Part shown: piece after piece, positions 45,627-56,239 of the stretch
Numbering within the stretch: the first letter of the stretch is position 1
Layout: every line of letters begins with the position of its first letter
Assembly (NCBI RefSeq): GCF_000499845.2
Contig: NC_023756.2
Coordinates: forward strand, 37,886,565-37,950,564
DNA: 64,000 nucleotides
Direction of reading: 5' to 3'
Source of the DNA: Phaseolus vulgaris
Lineage: Eukaryota > Streptophyta > Magnoliopsida > Fabales > Fabaceae
The notes under the pieces: generated by a model
Database searches by the model: none
Told to the model about the DNA's origin: nothing
What the model saw: the letters and a program-made list of their open reading frames with translations, nothing else
Made by a program: the position numbers and the translations under genes

Positions 45627-45977
45627 TAAAGGGCACTAAGAGCCCTAGTAAGGGACAGTTTTTACAAGCTTTAACCTAATTCTCATAGTTACACAGAGCA
45701 CACAACCCTAGTTGTCTTCGCAGCACCCCGCAGGGAGCACAAGGCAATTAGGGCAACACAGTTTTAGCCACACAGTTTCAGTCATTGAGATTATCATACA
45801 GTTTTCAGTCACTTTGGTGTTTCTCGCTAGCTGACTTGATCGTCGGAGTGCAAACAGCCGCGAGGGCGCCCCTTTGTTCACTTCTTTCAGGTACTCACAG
45901 ACGGAGCAAGACGAAGGTGCCCTAGCTCGCAAGGATAAGCCACGCGTGAAGATGATCCCGGTCAACCGGCCAGAACA
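45627..45977 (+). repeat. 5' LTR of the gypsy-like element, right part
   Basis: Begins with the second copy of the TAAAG duplication and continues as GGCACTAAGAGCCCTAG to the LTR end CCGGCCAGAACA. It matches 51581-51928 with about six substitutions. Confidence 0.92.
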
Positions 45978-46654
45978 TCTGGCGCCCACCGTGGGGCTCG
46001 ATATAAAATATCAGTCCCACCACACAAGTTTTTCAGTTCCAGTTGCATTTTCCAACCTAGTTCCAGCCCTCAAATCGCAGATAGTCAAGGGTGGCTTCCA
46101 GAAATCACGATCATGAGACCCGCACGCACTAGGAGCGAAGAGATGACCATACAACAAATCGTGGGGAAGCCCTCCAATCAGTGAATGAAGAAGCCAAGGC
46201 TGACCAGTTAAGGCCATTCCTTGAGCGTGGAATGTGGCAAACCTCAAGTTGTATTTCAGCTAAGATATTCGTGCTTAATGCTTTCTCTTTGAACAATGTG
46301 TGATAAATCTGTTCTTGGAAGATGATGCATTTAAATTTGTTGATTTATCTGAATTGGCACATGATAAGTAGACCTAGCTCGGTATAAGTACGAGCATAGG
46401 CGCTCTGTGGAATTGATTTGTTTATTGATTTGCTTAAGCACATCACATGTAAGTCAACCTAGCTTGGTGTTAGTACTGCCACTCGAGTATAAGCGCCCCG
46501 TGAGTAAATGGTTACCTAGTGCCAGGTAAGACAGGGGCATGAGTACCATGCAGGAGAGCCCGTCAGCTCGACCCAAGGGTTCGGGGGAGGTCATCGGTGA
46601 TTGGGCACAAGAGGTGAGTCGTGAGCTCAACTCAGATGTTGGTCAGCCCAGAAA
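45978..46654 (+). other. Primer-binding site and non-coding leader of the gypsy-like element
   Basis: TGGCGCCCACCGTGGGGC at 45980-45997 is the primer-binding site, two bases after the LTR. The following 650 bp lack gag. ACCTAGC(T)TGGTGTTAGTAC- and AAGTACGAGCATAGGCGC-type repeats occur at 46375-46500. Confidence 0.7.
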
Positions 46655-48020
46655 AGGTAACAAAGATAAAGAGATATTTTGTTTGCTATGATATTATTCT
46701 GGAGATAAAAGATAAAGAGATATTTTATTTGTTGTGATATTATTCTAGAGATAAAAGATAAAGAAATATTTTATCTGTTGTGATATTATTTTAGAGATAA
46801 AAGATAAAGAGATATTTTACCTGTTGAGATATTATTTTGGAGATAAAAGATAAAGAAATATTTTATCTGTTGTGATATTATTTTAGAGATAAAAGATAAA
46901 GAGATATTTTACCTGTTGAGATATTATTTTGGAGATAAAAGATAAAGAAATATTTTATCTGTTGTGATATTATTTTAGAGATAAAAGATAAAGAGATATT
47001 TTACCTGTTGACATATTATTTTTGAGATAAAAGATAAAGAAATATTTTATCTGTTGTGATATTATTTTAGAGATAAAAGATAAAGAGATATTTTATCTGT
47101 TGAGATATTATTTTGGAGATAAAAGATAAAGAAATATTTTATTTGTTGTGATATTATTCTAGAGATAAAAGATAAAGAAATATTTTATCTGTTGTGATAT
47201 TATTTTTAGAGATAAAAGATAAAGAGATATTTTACCTGTTGAGATATTATTTTGGAAATAAAAGATAAAGAAATATTTTATCTGTTGTGATATTATTTTA
47301 GAGATAAAAGATAAAGAGATATTTTATCTGTTGAGATATTATTTTGGAGATAAAAGATAAAGAGATATGTTAAATATTTTATCTGTTGATATATTATTTT
47401 GGAGATAAAAGATAAAGAAATATTTTATCAGTTGTGATATTATTCTAGAGATAAAAGATAAAGAAATATTTTATCTGTTGTGATATTATTCTAGAGATAA
47501 AAGATAAAGAAATATATTATTCTAGAGATAAGAGATAAAGAGATATTTTAAATATTTTATCTGTTGAGATATTATTTTGGAGATAAAAGATAAAGAAATA
47601 TTTTATCTGTTGTAATATTATTCTAGAGATAAAAGATAAAGAAATATATTATTCTAGAGATAAAAGATAAAAAGATATTTTAAATATTTTATCTGTTGAG
47701 ATATTATTCTGGAGATAAAAGATAAAGAAATATATTATTCTGGAGATAAAAGATAAAGAAATATTTTATTTGTTGATGTATTATTCTAGAGATAAAAGAT
47801 AAAGAGATATTTTATCTGTTGCGATATTATTCCAAAGATAAAAGATAAAGAGATATTTTATTTGTTGTGATATTATTTTGGAGATAAAAGATAAGGAGAT
47901 ATTTTGTTTGCTGTGATATTATTCTGGAGATAAAAGATAAAGAGATATTTTGTTTGTTGTGATATTATTATGGAGATAAAAGATAAATAAATATTTTATC
48001 TGTTGTGATGTTATTCCCAA
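46655..48020 (+). repeat. Tandem array, about 46-bp unit, roughly 28 copies
   Basis: The unit begins GAGATAAAAGATAAAG and continues [A/G]AATATTTTATCTGTTG then TGATATTATTTTA. Some units are truncated (for example near 47500 and 47650). Each contains an AGATAAAG...TTTATCT inverted pair. Purely non-coding. Confidence 0.93.
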
Positions 48021-49035
48021 AGATAAATTATTATTATTTTTATCATGTTATTCTGAAGATGACGTGAACGATTAATTATCATTTAAATTTGTTGTGATAT
48101 TGTTATCATGATCATGATCTCTCACAGTAGAGAAGTTATTCTTGTTGTTGGTCATAGAGCATAGTAGTGAAAAAGTACATGTCTAGGAAAGTTCTGGCGA
48201 GGAAAGACTTGGTATTTAAGCATGTTCGTTGGTGACCCACCTCTCTTTCCTGGGAACATACCTGGTGTACTAGTTCACGATCTACAACATGCAAAAAAGA
48301 TCAACTTTGACAAATTTTGCAGAACTCGTGTGTCGAGAATGACAAATTATTATGTCCTACCGTAGCTCGACGGTAAAGGGCAATACAACATCAAACTTTT
48401 ACACCACGCAGGGTCATAGAAGTGTTGGACAACGAAGCCTGTCGGTGAAAAGTCAAGCCATCAAGACAACTCCTCTAACAGGTACATTGCGACTCACGTG
48501 CACTGACCCTTGGCTCAGAGACAATCTGGACATGGGCACCCTTGATCGCAGCTCGCCACCGTTGTGGTTCGAGCCTTTGAACAGGTCCGTAGCGACTCTC
48601 AAGTCGCCGCTCGCCACCGTTTTGGTTTGCCCCTTTTTCTTTGCAGGTGAGAGGTTTCTTGATCAAGGAAATACGATTCTCAGACGGAGATAGAAGGGCT
48701 AAAGTCTACCGTTAGAGTTAATCAACGAGAAGAGGCCTCAGCCAGTCGAGGAGTGGCTTGAGAAGAAGATCAACGGCAAGACGTTTAAGCTAGGGAAAAC
48801 TTTAGACGGCGAGACACAAGACCAGATCGCCAAGGTAATAATTAGAAGTAGTTTCAGTTAAAGCAGTTTTTCAAGGGGCACTCTTTAAGAAGTAGTTTCA
48901 GTTAAAACAGTTTTATCAAAGTTTCCAAGTTATTTAAGTTCGCATGCTTATCGTTTTAAGTTTTCAGAAAAAAGACCCTATCGCTTTTATGAGATTTAGG
49001 GCAACAGTTTAAAGATTATGGCATGCATTCAGTTT
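48021..49035 (+). other. Non-coding interior of the gypsy-like element
   Basis: Contains a 113-codon open stretch (48352-48693) with no recognisable family and no coding signature. The inverted minus-strand frame is equally open. No gag, protease or RT motif found in any frame. Two near-copies of AGTAGTTTCAGTTAAA[G/A]CAGTTTT lie at 48846-48870 and 48891-48915. Confidence 0.5.
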
Positions 49036-50330
49036 TTAAGTCCTCATCGCCACCTGGCGATCGCAGGCACGAGCATAAAGTTTTTAAGTCCTCATCGCCA
49101 TCTGGCGATTGGAGGCACAAGCACAAAGTTTAAACCCTCATCGCCACCTGGCAATCAGAGGTGAAAGTTAAGTTTTAAGTCCTACTCGCCTAGAACGAGT
49201 ATAGGCGAGAACAGAATAAAAAGTCCTACTCGCCTAGAGCGAGTATAGGCGAGAACAGATTAAAGGTCCTACTCGCCTAGAACGAGCGTAGGCGAGAACA
49301 GATCAGAAGTCCTACTCGCCAAGAACGAGTTTAGGCGAGAACAGATTAAGAAGTCCTACTCACCAAGAACGAGTATAGGCGAGAGTTCAGAGCAAGATGA
49401 CAGGTATGTCCAGTATGAGTTAAAATTCGGGCGCCTAGTCCTTGAACAGGGGTTTAGGGATTCCTTCGGGACGCCCCCTCCTCAAGTATGAATAGCTAGC
49501 CCCGGTACCAGAGAAAGTCCTCCTCACCCTCGAGTGAGTTCAGGCGAGATGAGATTAAAAGTCCTCAGTGCATCCAGGGAAAAGGTAGCCCCTGGGCAAG
49601 TTGAGGCACCAGAGAAAGTCCTCCTCACCCTCGAGTGAGTTCAGGCAAGATGAGATTAAAAGTCATCAGTGCATCTAGGGAAAAGGTAGCCCCTGGGCAA
49701 GTTGAGGCACCAGAGAAAGTCCTCCTCACCCTCGAGTGAGTTCAGGCAAGATGAGATTAAAAGTCATCAGTGCATCCAGGGAAAAGGTAGCCCCTGGGCA
49801 AGTTGAGGCACCAGAGAAAGTCATCCTCACCCTCGAGTGAGTTCAGGCAAGATGAGATTAAAAGTCATTAGTGCATCCAGGGAAAAGGTAGCCCCTGGGC
49901 AAGTTGAGGCACCAGAGAAAGTCCTCCTCACCCTCGAGTGAGTTCAGGCAAGATGAGATTAAAAGTCCTCAATGCATCCAGGGAAAAGGTAGCCCCTGGG
50001 CAAGTTGAGGCACAAGAAAAAGTCCTTCTCACCTTCGAGTGAGTTCGGGCAAGAAAAGATTAAAAAAGTCCTACTCGCCGCGAGCGAGTGCAGGCGAGAT
50101 GAGATTAAAAAGACCTACTCGTCGTGAGCGAGAATAGGCGGGAAGAGATTGAAAGTCCTCCTCGCCTGGAGCGGGTGCAGGCCAGAACAGATACAAGACC
50201 TCTTTGTGAGAGCGAATTGAGGCAAGATTGCAAGTCCGCAGCACATCCAGGAGAAGAGGAGAGGTAACCCCTGGGCAAGTTGAGACTCCAGAGAAAGTCC
50301 TTCTCACCCTGGAGCGAGTCCATGTGTGGT
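49036..50330 (+). repeat. Four successive GC-rich tandem arrays
   Basis: (a) 49036-49165: three copies of about 50 bp beginning CCTCATCGCCACCTGGCGAT. (b) 49170-49395: five copies of about 45 bp beginning GTCCTACTCGCCTAGAACGA, with an internal CTCGCCT...AGGCGAG inverted pair. (c) 49506-50015: about five copies of a 101-bp unit containing CCTCGAGTGAGTTCAGGC and GGTAGCCCCTGGGCAAGTTG. (d) 50020-50330: diverged mixtures of units (b) and (c). The arrays share the GTCCT(A/C)CTC(G/A)CC core, so they probably arose from one another. The minus-strand ORFs here are repeat artefacts. Confidence 0.88.
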
Positions 50331-50960
50331 GCAAAGGACGGAAGAAGTTACAGGATGGCTGAGGTAGGTTCGTAAAAGACACCTCACTACTCAGATCAAG
50401 TTGTTTCAGATTAAAGGCTCAGGGAAGGCAGAGTGGGGTCCGTTAAAGGCAGCTTTCCTCCCAGAATGAGCAGAATTGATAGCTCAAGGTATGAGGCCGC
50501 TCCCCAGAGGACGCCTTGGCAAATAAAAAGGAAAATAGCATCCAAAGAAGACCACGGCTTTGTGATTGAAGCTCGAAAGAAGAAGTACACGACGAGAACT
50601 AAGTTAGCAGAGTTTGAGGCGATGACATAGAAGTGCGCATGTCACTTGGCAGATCAGGCAAGCTAGATTTCAGATACTAAGACTGACCCACGCCTACTGC
50701 CCAGTAAGTGATTTTGCGTTAAATGTTATTGTTATAAACTAATAGTTTGTCCAGTTAAGTTGATTTTCACAGAGCTAAGCACCAGTTGGCGCTAAGTCGA
50801 TTTCTTGAAAGCAAGAGTTAGTCAGTTATATCAGATGATTACACAGCAGATAAAAGCGAAACCATGCGCACATTTATATGTATTGAAGAAGAAAATGGAA
50901 CAGTGAACATCTTAGTCTTTTTGCCGAAAACAAGTTATCAGCTCAAGACTGGGGGGCTTG
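50331..50960 (+). other. 3' non-coding end and polypurine tract of the gypsy-like element
   Basis: No coding sequence recognised; the 65-codon ORF at 50433-50630 has no family features. The terminal CAGCTCAAGACTGGGGGGCT then TG (to 50960) contains the polypurine tract. It matches the minus-strand sequence before the LTR of the element at 60177, including the preceding TTAGTCTTTT...GAAAACAAG context. Confidence 0.7.
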
Positions 50961-51928
50961 TGTACCGACCAGGTCATCGGGTGTGATGACATGGACAAGA
51001 GAAAGGTAGGTGGTCAAGAAGTCAACATAGTCGCCGTATGTAGAAGCGACGTTCTGCAGTATACATAATCGGTTATCGTCGAGATGTGTCACCGCCAAGA
51101 TGAGTCATCGCCCAAGAGAAGGACATCGCCTAAGCAAGACGTCGCCCAAGCGAGACGTCGCCCAAGTAAGAAATCGCCCGAAGAGTCAACCCGCGTGACA
51201 GAAGCATTTCGCAGAGAAGAGGGCCCACACGATGGAATAACCCTAAGTTGGGTGGCGGCGCTGTGAGACCCTCCGCACAGAATAAACGATCAAGTCAAAG
51301 GGGCACGTGACAATGCCCACGTGCTCATTAAAGATCTCCAAGGAAGGATGCATGCATGACACGTGATTAATTAGGGCACCCAAATAGTATGATGGCGCGA
51401 GAAATACAGCGCTTAAGTTAGAGCCCAAATGGCCGCAAGGTTATTCATTGCACTCCAGATAAGGGAAATCCATGGGCCAGATACGCTAAGATCCTAAGGA
51501 TAGCGGCGCAAGGACCTTCTCCAAGGAACCCTAGATAAGAGCAGCAGCGCAAAGGTAAACCCTAGTTTCCACCTATATAAAGGGCACTAAGAGCCCTAGT
51601 AAGGGACAATTTTTACAAGCTTTAACCTAATTCTCATAGTTACACAGAGCACACAACCCTAGTTGTCTTTGCAGCACCCCGCAGGGAGCACAAGGCAATT
51701 AGGGCAACACAGTTTTAGCCACACAGTTTCAGTCATTGAGATTATCATACAGTTTTCAGTCACTTTGGTGTTTCTCGCTAGCTGACTTGATCGTCGGAGT
51801 GCAAACGGCCGCGAGGGCGCCCCTTTGTTCACTTCTTTCAGGTACTCACAGACGGAGCAAGACGAAGGTTCCCTAGCTCGCAAGGACAAGCCACGCGTGA
51901 AGACGATCCCGGTCAACCGGCCAGAACA
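50961..51928 (+). repeat. 3' LTR of the gypsy-like element
   Basis: 968 bp, uninterrupted. TATA box CCTATATAAAG at about 51571-51581. Followed by the GCTAG duplication at 51929-51933. Confidence 0.94.
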
Positions 51929-51956
51929 GCTAGATATGCAGAAAAAGAAAGAAATT

Positions 51957-52310
51957 TTGTTCTGCGACTTTAGCTTGGGCTAAAATGAGCTAGCTTGAGC
52001 TAAACAAATTATTTGCTCTCTGCCAAACTTTAGCTTTAGCTAAAATGGTCTAGCCTGAGCTAAACAAATCTATTGCTCTCTGTCAAACTTTAGCCTGAGC
52101 TAAAACGAGCTAGCTTGAGCTAGAAAAATCTCTTGCTCTCGGCCAAACTTTAGCCTGAGCTAAACTGGGCTAGCCTAAGCTAAACAAATTTTTTGCTCTC
52201 TGCCAAACTTTAGCTTGAGCTAAAACGGTCTAGCCTGAGCTAAACAAATATGTTGCTCTCTGCCAAACTTTAGCCTAAGCTAAAAAGATCTAGCCTAAGC
52301 TAGTGGCATT
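51957..52310 (+). repeat. 60-bp tandem array of AGCTNNAGCT palindromes, six copies
   Basis: The unit reads CTTTAGCTTGAGCTAAAACG, then a second TAGCNTGAGCTAAACAAAT and TTGCTCTCTGCCAAA. The period is exactly 60 bp over six copies (51961-52310), and each copy has two TAGCYTRAGCTA near-palindromes. The same word occurs in the LTRs of this Athila element and just before the gypsy-like insertion (34608-34639). Confidence 0.93.
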
Positions 52311-52345
52311 TTTTTCTAAAAGAAAAAAAAACCGCAGCAAGTGTT

Positions 52346-52793
52346 TATAAATCACATTTGAAAACCCTGCACCCTAACTCAGTCTCAGAAGCGTCCTCTG
52401 TTTTAAAAAATCCCAAAGCTTTTATCTACATAACCATTCTCAAACATTTCATCTACATTGCCCTTATCAAGGTAAGTAATTACTCATCTCTATAATCATT
52501 CTCATTGCCATTTCCATTCAACCATGTCCAGTCAAGCATGTTTCTATTTCCATTTCACAGTTTCATTTTTAAATTGAAAGATTCAATCTTTTTGAAATTT
52601 CAATGTCTTGATGTTGAATACGATTGTGGAATAGGATAATCAAAGTTAAGTACGGTTTCCATGGATTAAATACCAAAAAAAAAAGTACTCATTCAATGTC
52701 ATTTTATACATTGCATATCAAGTGTTTGTTGAAATGTTAATCAAATAAATTACTTTGATTTTGAGAAATGTTTATTCTTATATGTGCAGAAAA
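52346..52793 (+). promoter_or_regulatory. TATA box and leader intron of the Athila accessory gene
   Basis: TATAAAT at 52346-52352. The leader to 52471 ends with a perfect plant donor, CAAG|GTAAGT. The matching acceptor is TATGTGCAG at 52781-52789, giving a 318-nt T-rich intron just before the ATG at 52794. This can be a free-standing transcription unit, or the acceptor used to splice a subgenomic RNA. Splicing of env-class transcripts is known for barley Bagy-2. Which applies here is unknown. Confidence 0.5.
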
Positions 52794-54009
52794 ATGGGTC
52801 GTACCAAATCTACAGCGGGTATTAATCTAACACGATTTAACAAAGGCAAAAGAGCTAGAGTTGAGTCACCTAGCCCACCAAGAAATATTGAGCCAACCAA
52901 AGACAAGAAGCAAAGATATGAAGAGCTGAAAGGTTGGGCCTTTATTTCAGAAAGGAAGGTAATACTTTTGCCTGAAGAATTTGATTCCTTTTTTAATGGC
53001 CTAATGCAAAGAAATTGGACAAAGTTGGCAGACCCTTACCCCAAGTGTGATCCAAATATAATTCTTGAATTTTATACAAATGTTTGGGTTGAAGATTCGA
53101 ATGATTTGAAGGCCAAAGTCAAGGGTAAATGGATTTACTATGACAGGAATGCAATCAACCATTTTTTAGGAAATCCATTACCAGATAATGCGGAATGTAC
53201 TTATCAAACAATAAAAAATTCAAGATATGAATGGTTCAACGAGAGAGATATTGTAGAAAAATTGTGCATTCCAAATAAATCATTTCAGACAGGATCCACT
53301 AGGCCCTCATTAAGGATCAAAAGAAAATACATGAAGACTCTAGCTCAGGTTTGGATGACTTTTCTGTTGGCTAACATTATACCTTTAAGACATGTCTCTG
53401 ATCTGAATTTACCTAGATGCCAATTGCTATATTCTATCATGAGAGATGATTATAAGGTTGATGTGGCTCAAATCATATCTAATCATATCTATAAAACTGC
53501 AAGGCTGGAAATAAATAAAAATAATGAAAAAGCTAAAGGTTCATTGGGGTTTCTAGCACTCATTACAGCTCTATGTGCAAGTCAAGGGGTGGCAGTGAAT
53601 CCAACAAAAAAAATCAGACCTGTCATTGACAAAAAAAATCATTGATAAGAATTGTATCAATCTTGAAGAAGCTCATCAAAAATCACATCCTCCACATCCA
53701 ACTCATGTTGAAGACCAACCTTCTACGGTTCCTTCAACACAACATTTTGCAACTCCAATCACAATGGAGCATATCATGGAATATATCAAAGCCTCAACAG
53801 AGCACATCCAACTGCAGAATGCCTCCAACCATAAGAGCATTTTGTACATTCAGCAAGGCCTTTACCATGGTTCATCCCAAAGTCAAAATAATCCATGGAT
53901 GACACCCGCTGAATTTAATAATTATTTATCTTGGCCTGGGGACAGACACAATTTTTCAGGGGAAGCAGGAGCGTCTGGAGTTGGGAGTAGAGTTGGAGAT
54001 GAATCTTAA
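52794..54009 (+). pseudogene. Athila accessory protein (plant transposon protein domain), one frameshift
   Basis: ATG 52794 gives MGRTKSTAGINLTRFNKGKR (basic N-terminus). The domain follows: EEFDSFFNGLMQRNWTKL, PNIILEFYTNVWV, LKAKVKGKWIYYD, AINHFLGNPLP, LAQVWMTFLLANIIPLRHVS, CQLLYSIMRDDYKVDVAQII, SNHIYKTARLE. It matches the Sirevirus third ORF motif for motif (FYTN, VKG, IIPLRH against LIPRG, LLY-IM, HI/HM). At an A8 run (53631-53638) the frame shifts. The C-terminal part (to TAA 54007-54009) is Pro/His/Gln-rich with TMEHIMEYIKASTEHI, and similar sequence continues in frame past that stop to about 54160. Located where Athila elements carry an env-like ORF, but with no membrane segment. Function unknown. 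Confidence 0.7.
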
Positions 54010-55596
54010 ATAAGAGTTGGAGAGAAAAATGTTACTGGCTTCTATACAAAGGATGCACAAGAAATGGGAGTTGGACCATCTGGAGCAACAGAAGATGAAG
54101 ATCCAAACCAAGTTCAGAATGATGATGTTGGCATAGAGCGAAACAAAATCATAAGAGGAGATTGATACTTCTCATGCACAATGAACAGAAAACTGGTTTT
54201 ATTTTTTGTTTAACTTTAATTTCAGTATTAATTTAGTTTAAGTAGTTTAATTTAGTAAGTTGACTTTAGTAGTTTAGTTTAATATTTCTTACTTTAGCTT
54301 TTGTTGATGGCAAGCTTAAGTTAGTATAGTGGCTAATGTTTGCAAATTTTGTGAAATCTTGTATATAGATAGATGATGGTATAATTTTTTGGAAAAAGAA
54401 ATCAAACCATAGTTCTAAATTAGAACAACCAAATGGATTGATCAGAGACTTCATTTGAAAAAGAATTTGTGGCTGGAACCATCACTCAAATTGAGAAAGG
54501 ATAGTAATGTGTAAAAGTTGGAACAAGGTAAATAGTTGAAAGCAATGTCTGAGAACAAATGAGGAATTGAAATTAGCCAACCAAGTGAGAGTGTGGAACC
54601 TTTAAACAGTTTGAGAGACTTTCACTAGTGAAGAGTTAATTGAAGTTGCCTAATTTTCTAGTCAATTTCATCACAAAACCAAACATGGAGATGATTGAGG
54701 CATGTTTAATAGAGTTGAAGGTGAGAAAACTCAGAGCCAAACAGCTAACCTTTGCAATATATGATGAAATGTGCAAAAAAATAATCCTTTTTTAGCTGAA
54801 ATTTGTTTTATTGCACCCTAGCTTCTGATATACATATATTGTCCTACCTTGTGGTATGCTAACAAAAGGAGAGCATAGGTGCAATTCAAATTTCTATAAT
54901 TAAAAGAATTGGGTTTGGTGTGGCTACTGGGATTTTGAGAATGAAAAAAAAAGAGAAAAAAAAAGAAAAAAGAGGAATGACAAAATTATCCAAATTCTCA
55001 TTCTCTTTTCTAAAAAAAAAAGAAAAAAGAAAAAAAGAAAAAGGGATTACAAGAATAGAAAAAGAAGCAATGTGGATGAATCTTATGGAAGGGATAATGG
55101 ATAACACAATTAGAAATTGAATTGCAAATATGCTAATCTTTTGTTAAGTGTGCATTTTGTTATCCTGGAAAAACCAAATTTTCTTTGTAACCCAACCTCA
55201 TTAACCCCTGAAAAAGACCTCAAGATCTATGTTTGTGAAAGTGTTTGTAATCAACTAGAAATGAAGGGCAACCTTAAATTAGCTTGGAAATCAGTGGAAA
55301 GAGAGGGAAAACACTCACCGGTGAGAAATGAAGAGAGAAATTCCTTAGTTTGATTCTCAATGAAGAGTAACAATTTTTTACCTTGGAAATTGAATGCATT
55401 CTTATCCTATCTTTGTTTGAATTGATAGGAAACACCATAATTTTTTGTTTAATTATCTTGTGCTCTTTCCATGAAGTTGTTATGATATTAAACTATAGAT
55501 TTGACTTCTAAAGATTTTGGGGAAGAATGAACTCATATTTTTTGGGATTCAATTACTTTTCTTGAGGAAAAGCAAGATTCTACGTTGAGGGGAAAT
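54010..55596 (+). other. 3' non-coding region of the Athila element
   Basis: Long non-coding tail typical of Athila-type elements. Two purine tracts (A/G only) at about 54943-54976 and 55011-55044 flank a short pyrimidine-rich stretch (near-inverted GAGAATGA / TCATTCTC). The true polypurine tract TTGAGGGGAAAT is at about 55585-55596 beside the LTR. Short ORFs here show no family features. Confidence 0.55.
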
Positions 55597-56202
55597 TGAT
55601 AAGTGCCAATGTGTAGTTTTTATGATTGAGAAAATTGAACACTTTGGAACTTAATTGTTGCTTAATGTAAGAAAATTACCCTAATATGAGAATTATTGAA
55701 TCTGATTATATATTTTGAACCAAGAAACAAATGAAGAAATTTAATCTCAATTTTGTGTAAATTGCATATGAATATGAAGCATTGAAAGAAAGAAAGCAAA
55801 AACTTAATTGGATCACAAGAGGATTTAGCTCAAGCTAGAAGATTTAGTTCAAGCTAAATCTGTCCAGAGTTGATTAAAGGTGCAGTACTAATCTAGCCCA
55901 GGCTAGAATTGCTAGCTCAAGCTAAAAATGCACTGAAAGATCTATCTTAAGCTAAATTGGCTAGCTTGAGCTAAAGTTCAATATATAAATTTTGGAACAA
56001 AGTGAAAACAGAGCGGTGGAAAAAAGGTGAGATCTTTAGAGAGAAGAAGAAGGAGAACTCTATTCTAGAAGAAGAACTTGCTCAGATCAGCCCTTCTTAT
56101 GCAATCTAGATCAAGAATGAAGATTGGAGAAGCTGTCATGAGTGGCTAAGTTCTTTCTAACTTGGGATTGAATGTAATTTACTTTGATCAAATGTATTCT
56201 TG

Positions 56203-56239
<37 letters not shown>

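Larger units (their letters stand above)
34640..51928 (+). mobile_element. Non-autonomous gypsy-like LTR element without coding genes (LARD-like)
   Basis: Both LTRs measure 968 bp once the nested Sirevirus is removed from the 5' LTR. Ends are TGTACCGACCAGG and CCGGCCAGAACA. Perfect target duplication GCTAG at 34635-34639 and 51929-51933. The internal 5 kb (45978-50960) has a TGGCGCC primer-binding site and a GGGGGGCTTG polypurine tract but no gag or pol, only tandem repeats. The LTR ends and the polypurine context match the Tat-type element at 60177, a likely helper family. I counted about 20 LTR differences in 968 bp (about 2%). Confidence 0.93.

Noticed and set aside
45708..45989. Minus-strand ORF of 93 codons, repeated at 51659-51916
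   Set aside because: Lies inside the two LTR copies of the gypsy-like element. Its conservation is explained by LTR duplication, not coding constraint.
48352..48693. 113-codon ORF in the gypsy-like element as a gag remnant
   Set aside because: No capsid, zinc-knuckle or protease motif, and the opposite strand is equally open.
46655..50330. CRISPR-like or centromeric satellite array
   Set aside because: Units are adjacent without unique spacers and lie inside an LTR element with primer site and polypurine tract, so they are internal tandem repeats of that element.
50071..50382. Overlapping minus-strand ORFs
   Set aside because: They arise from the GC-rich tandem arrays and have no family features.
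54886..55120. Lys-rich and Phe-rich ORFs on opposite strands
   Set aside because: Both are translations of the A/G-only tracts in the Athila 3' region.
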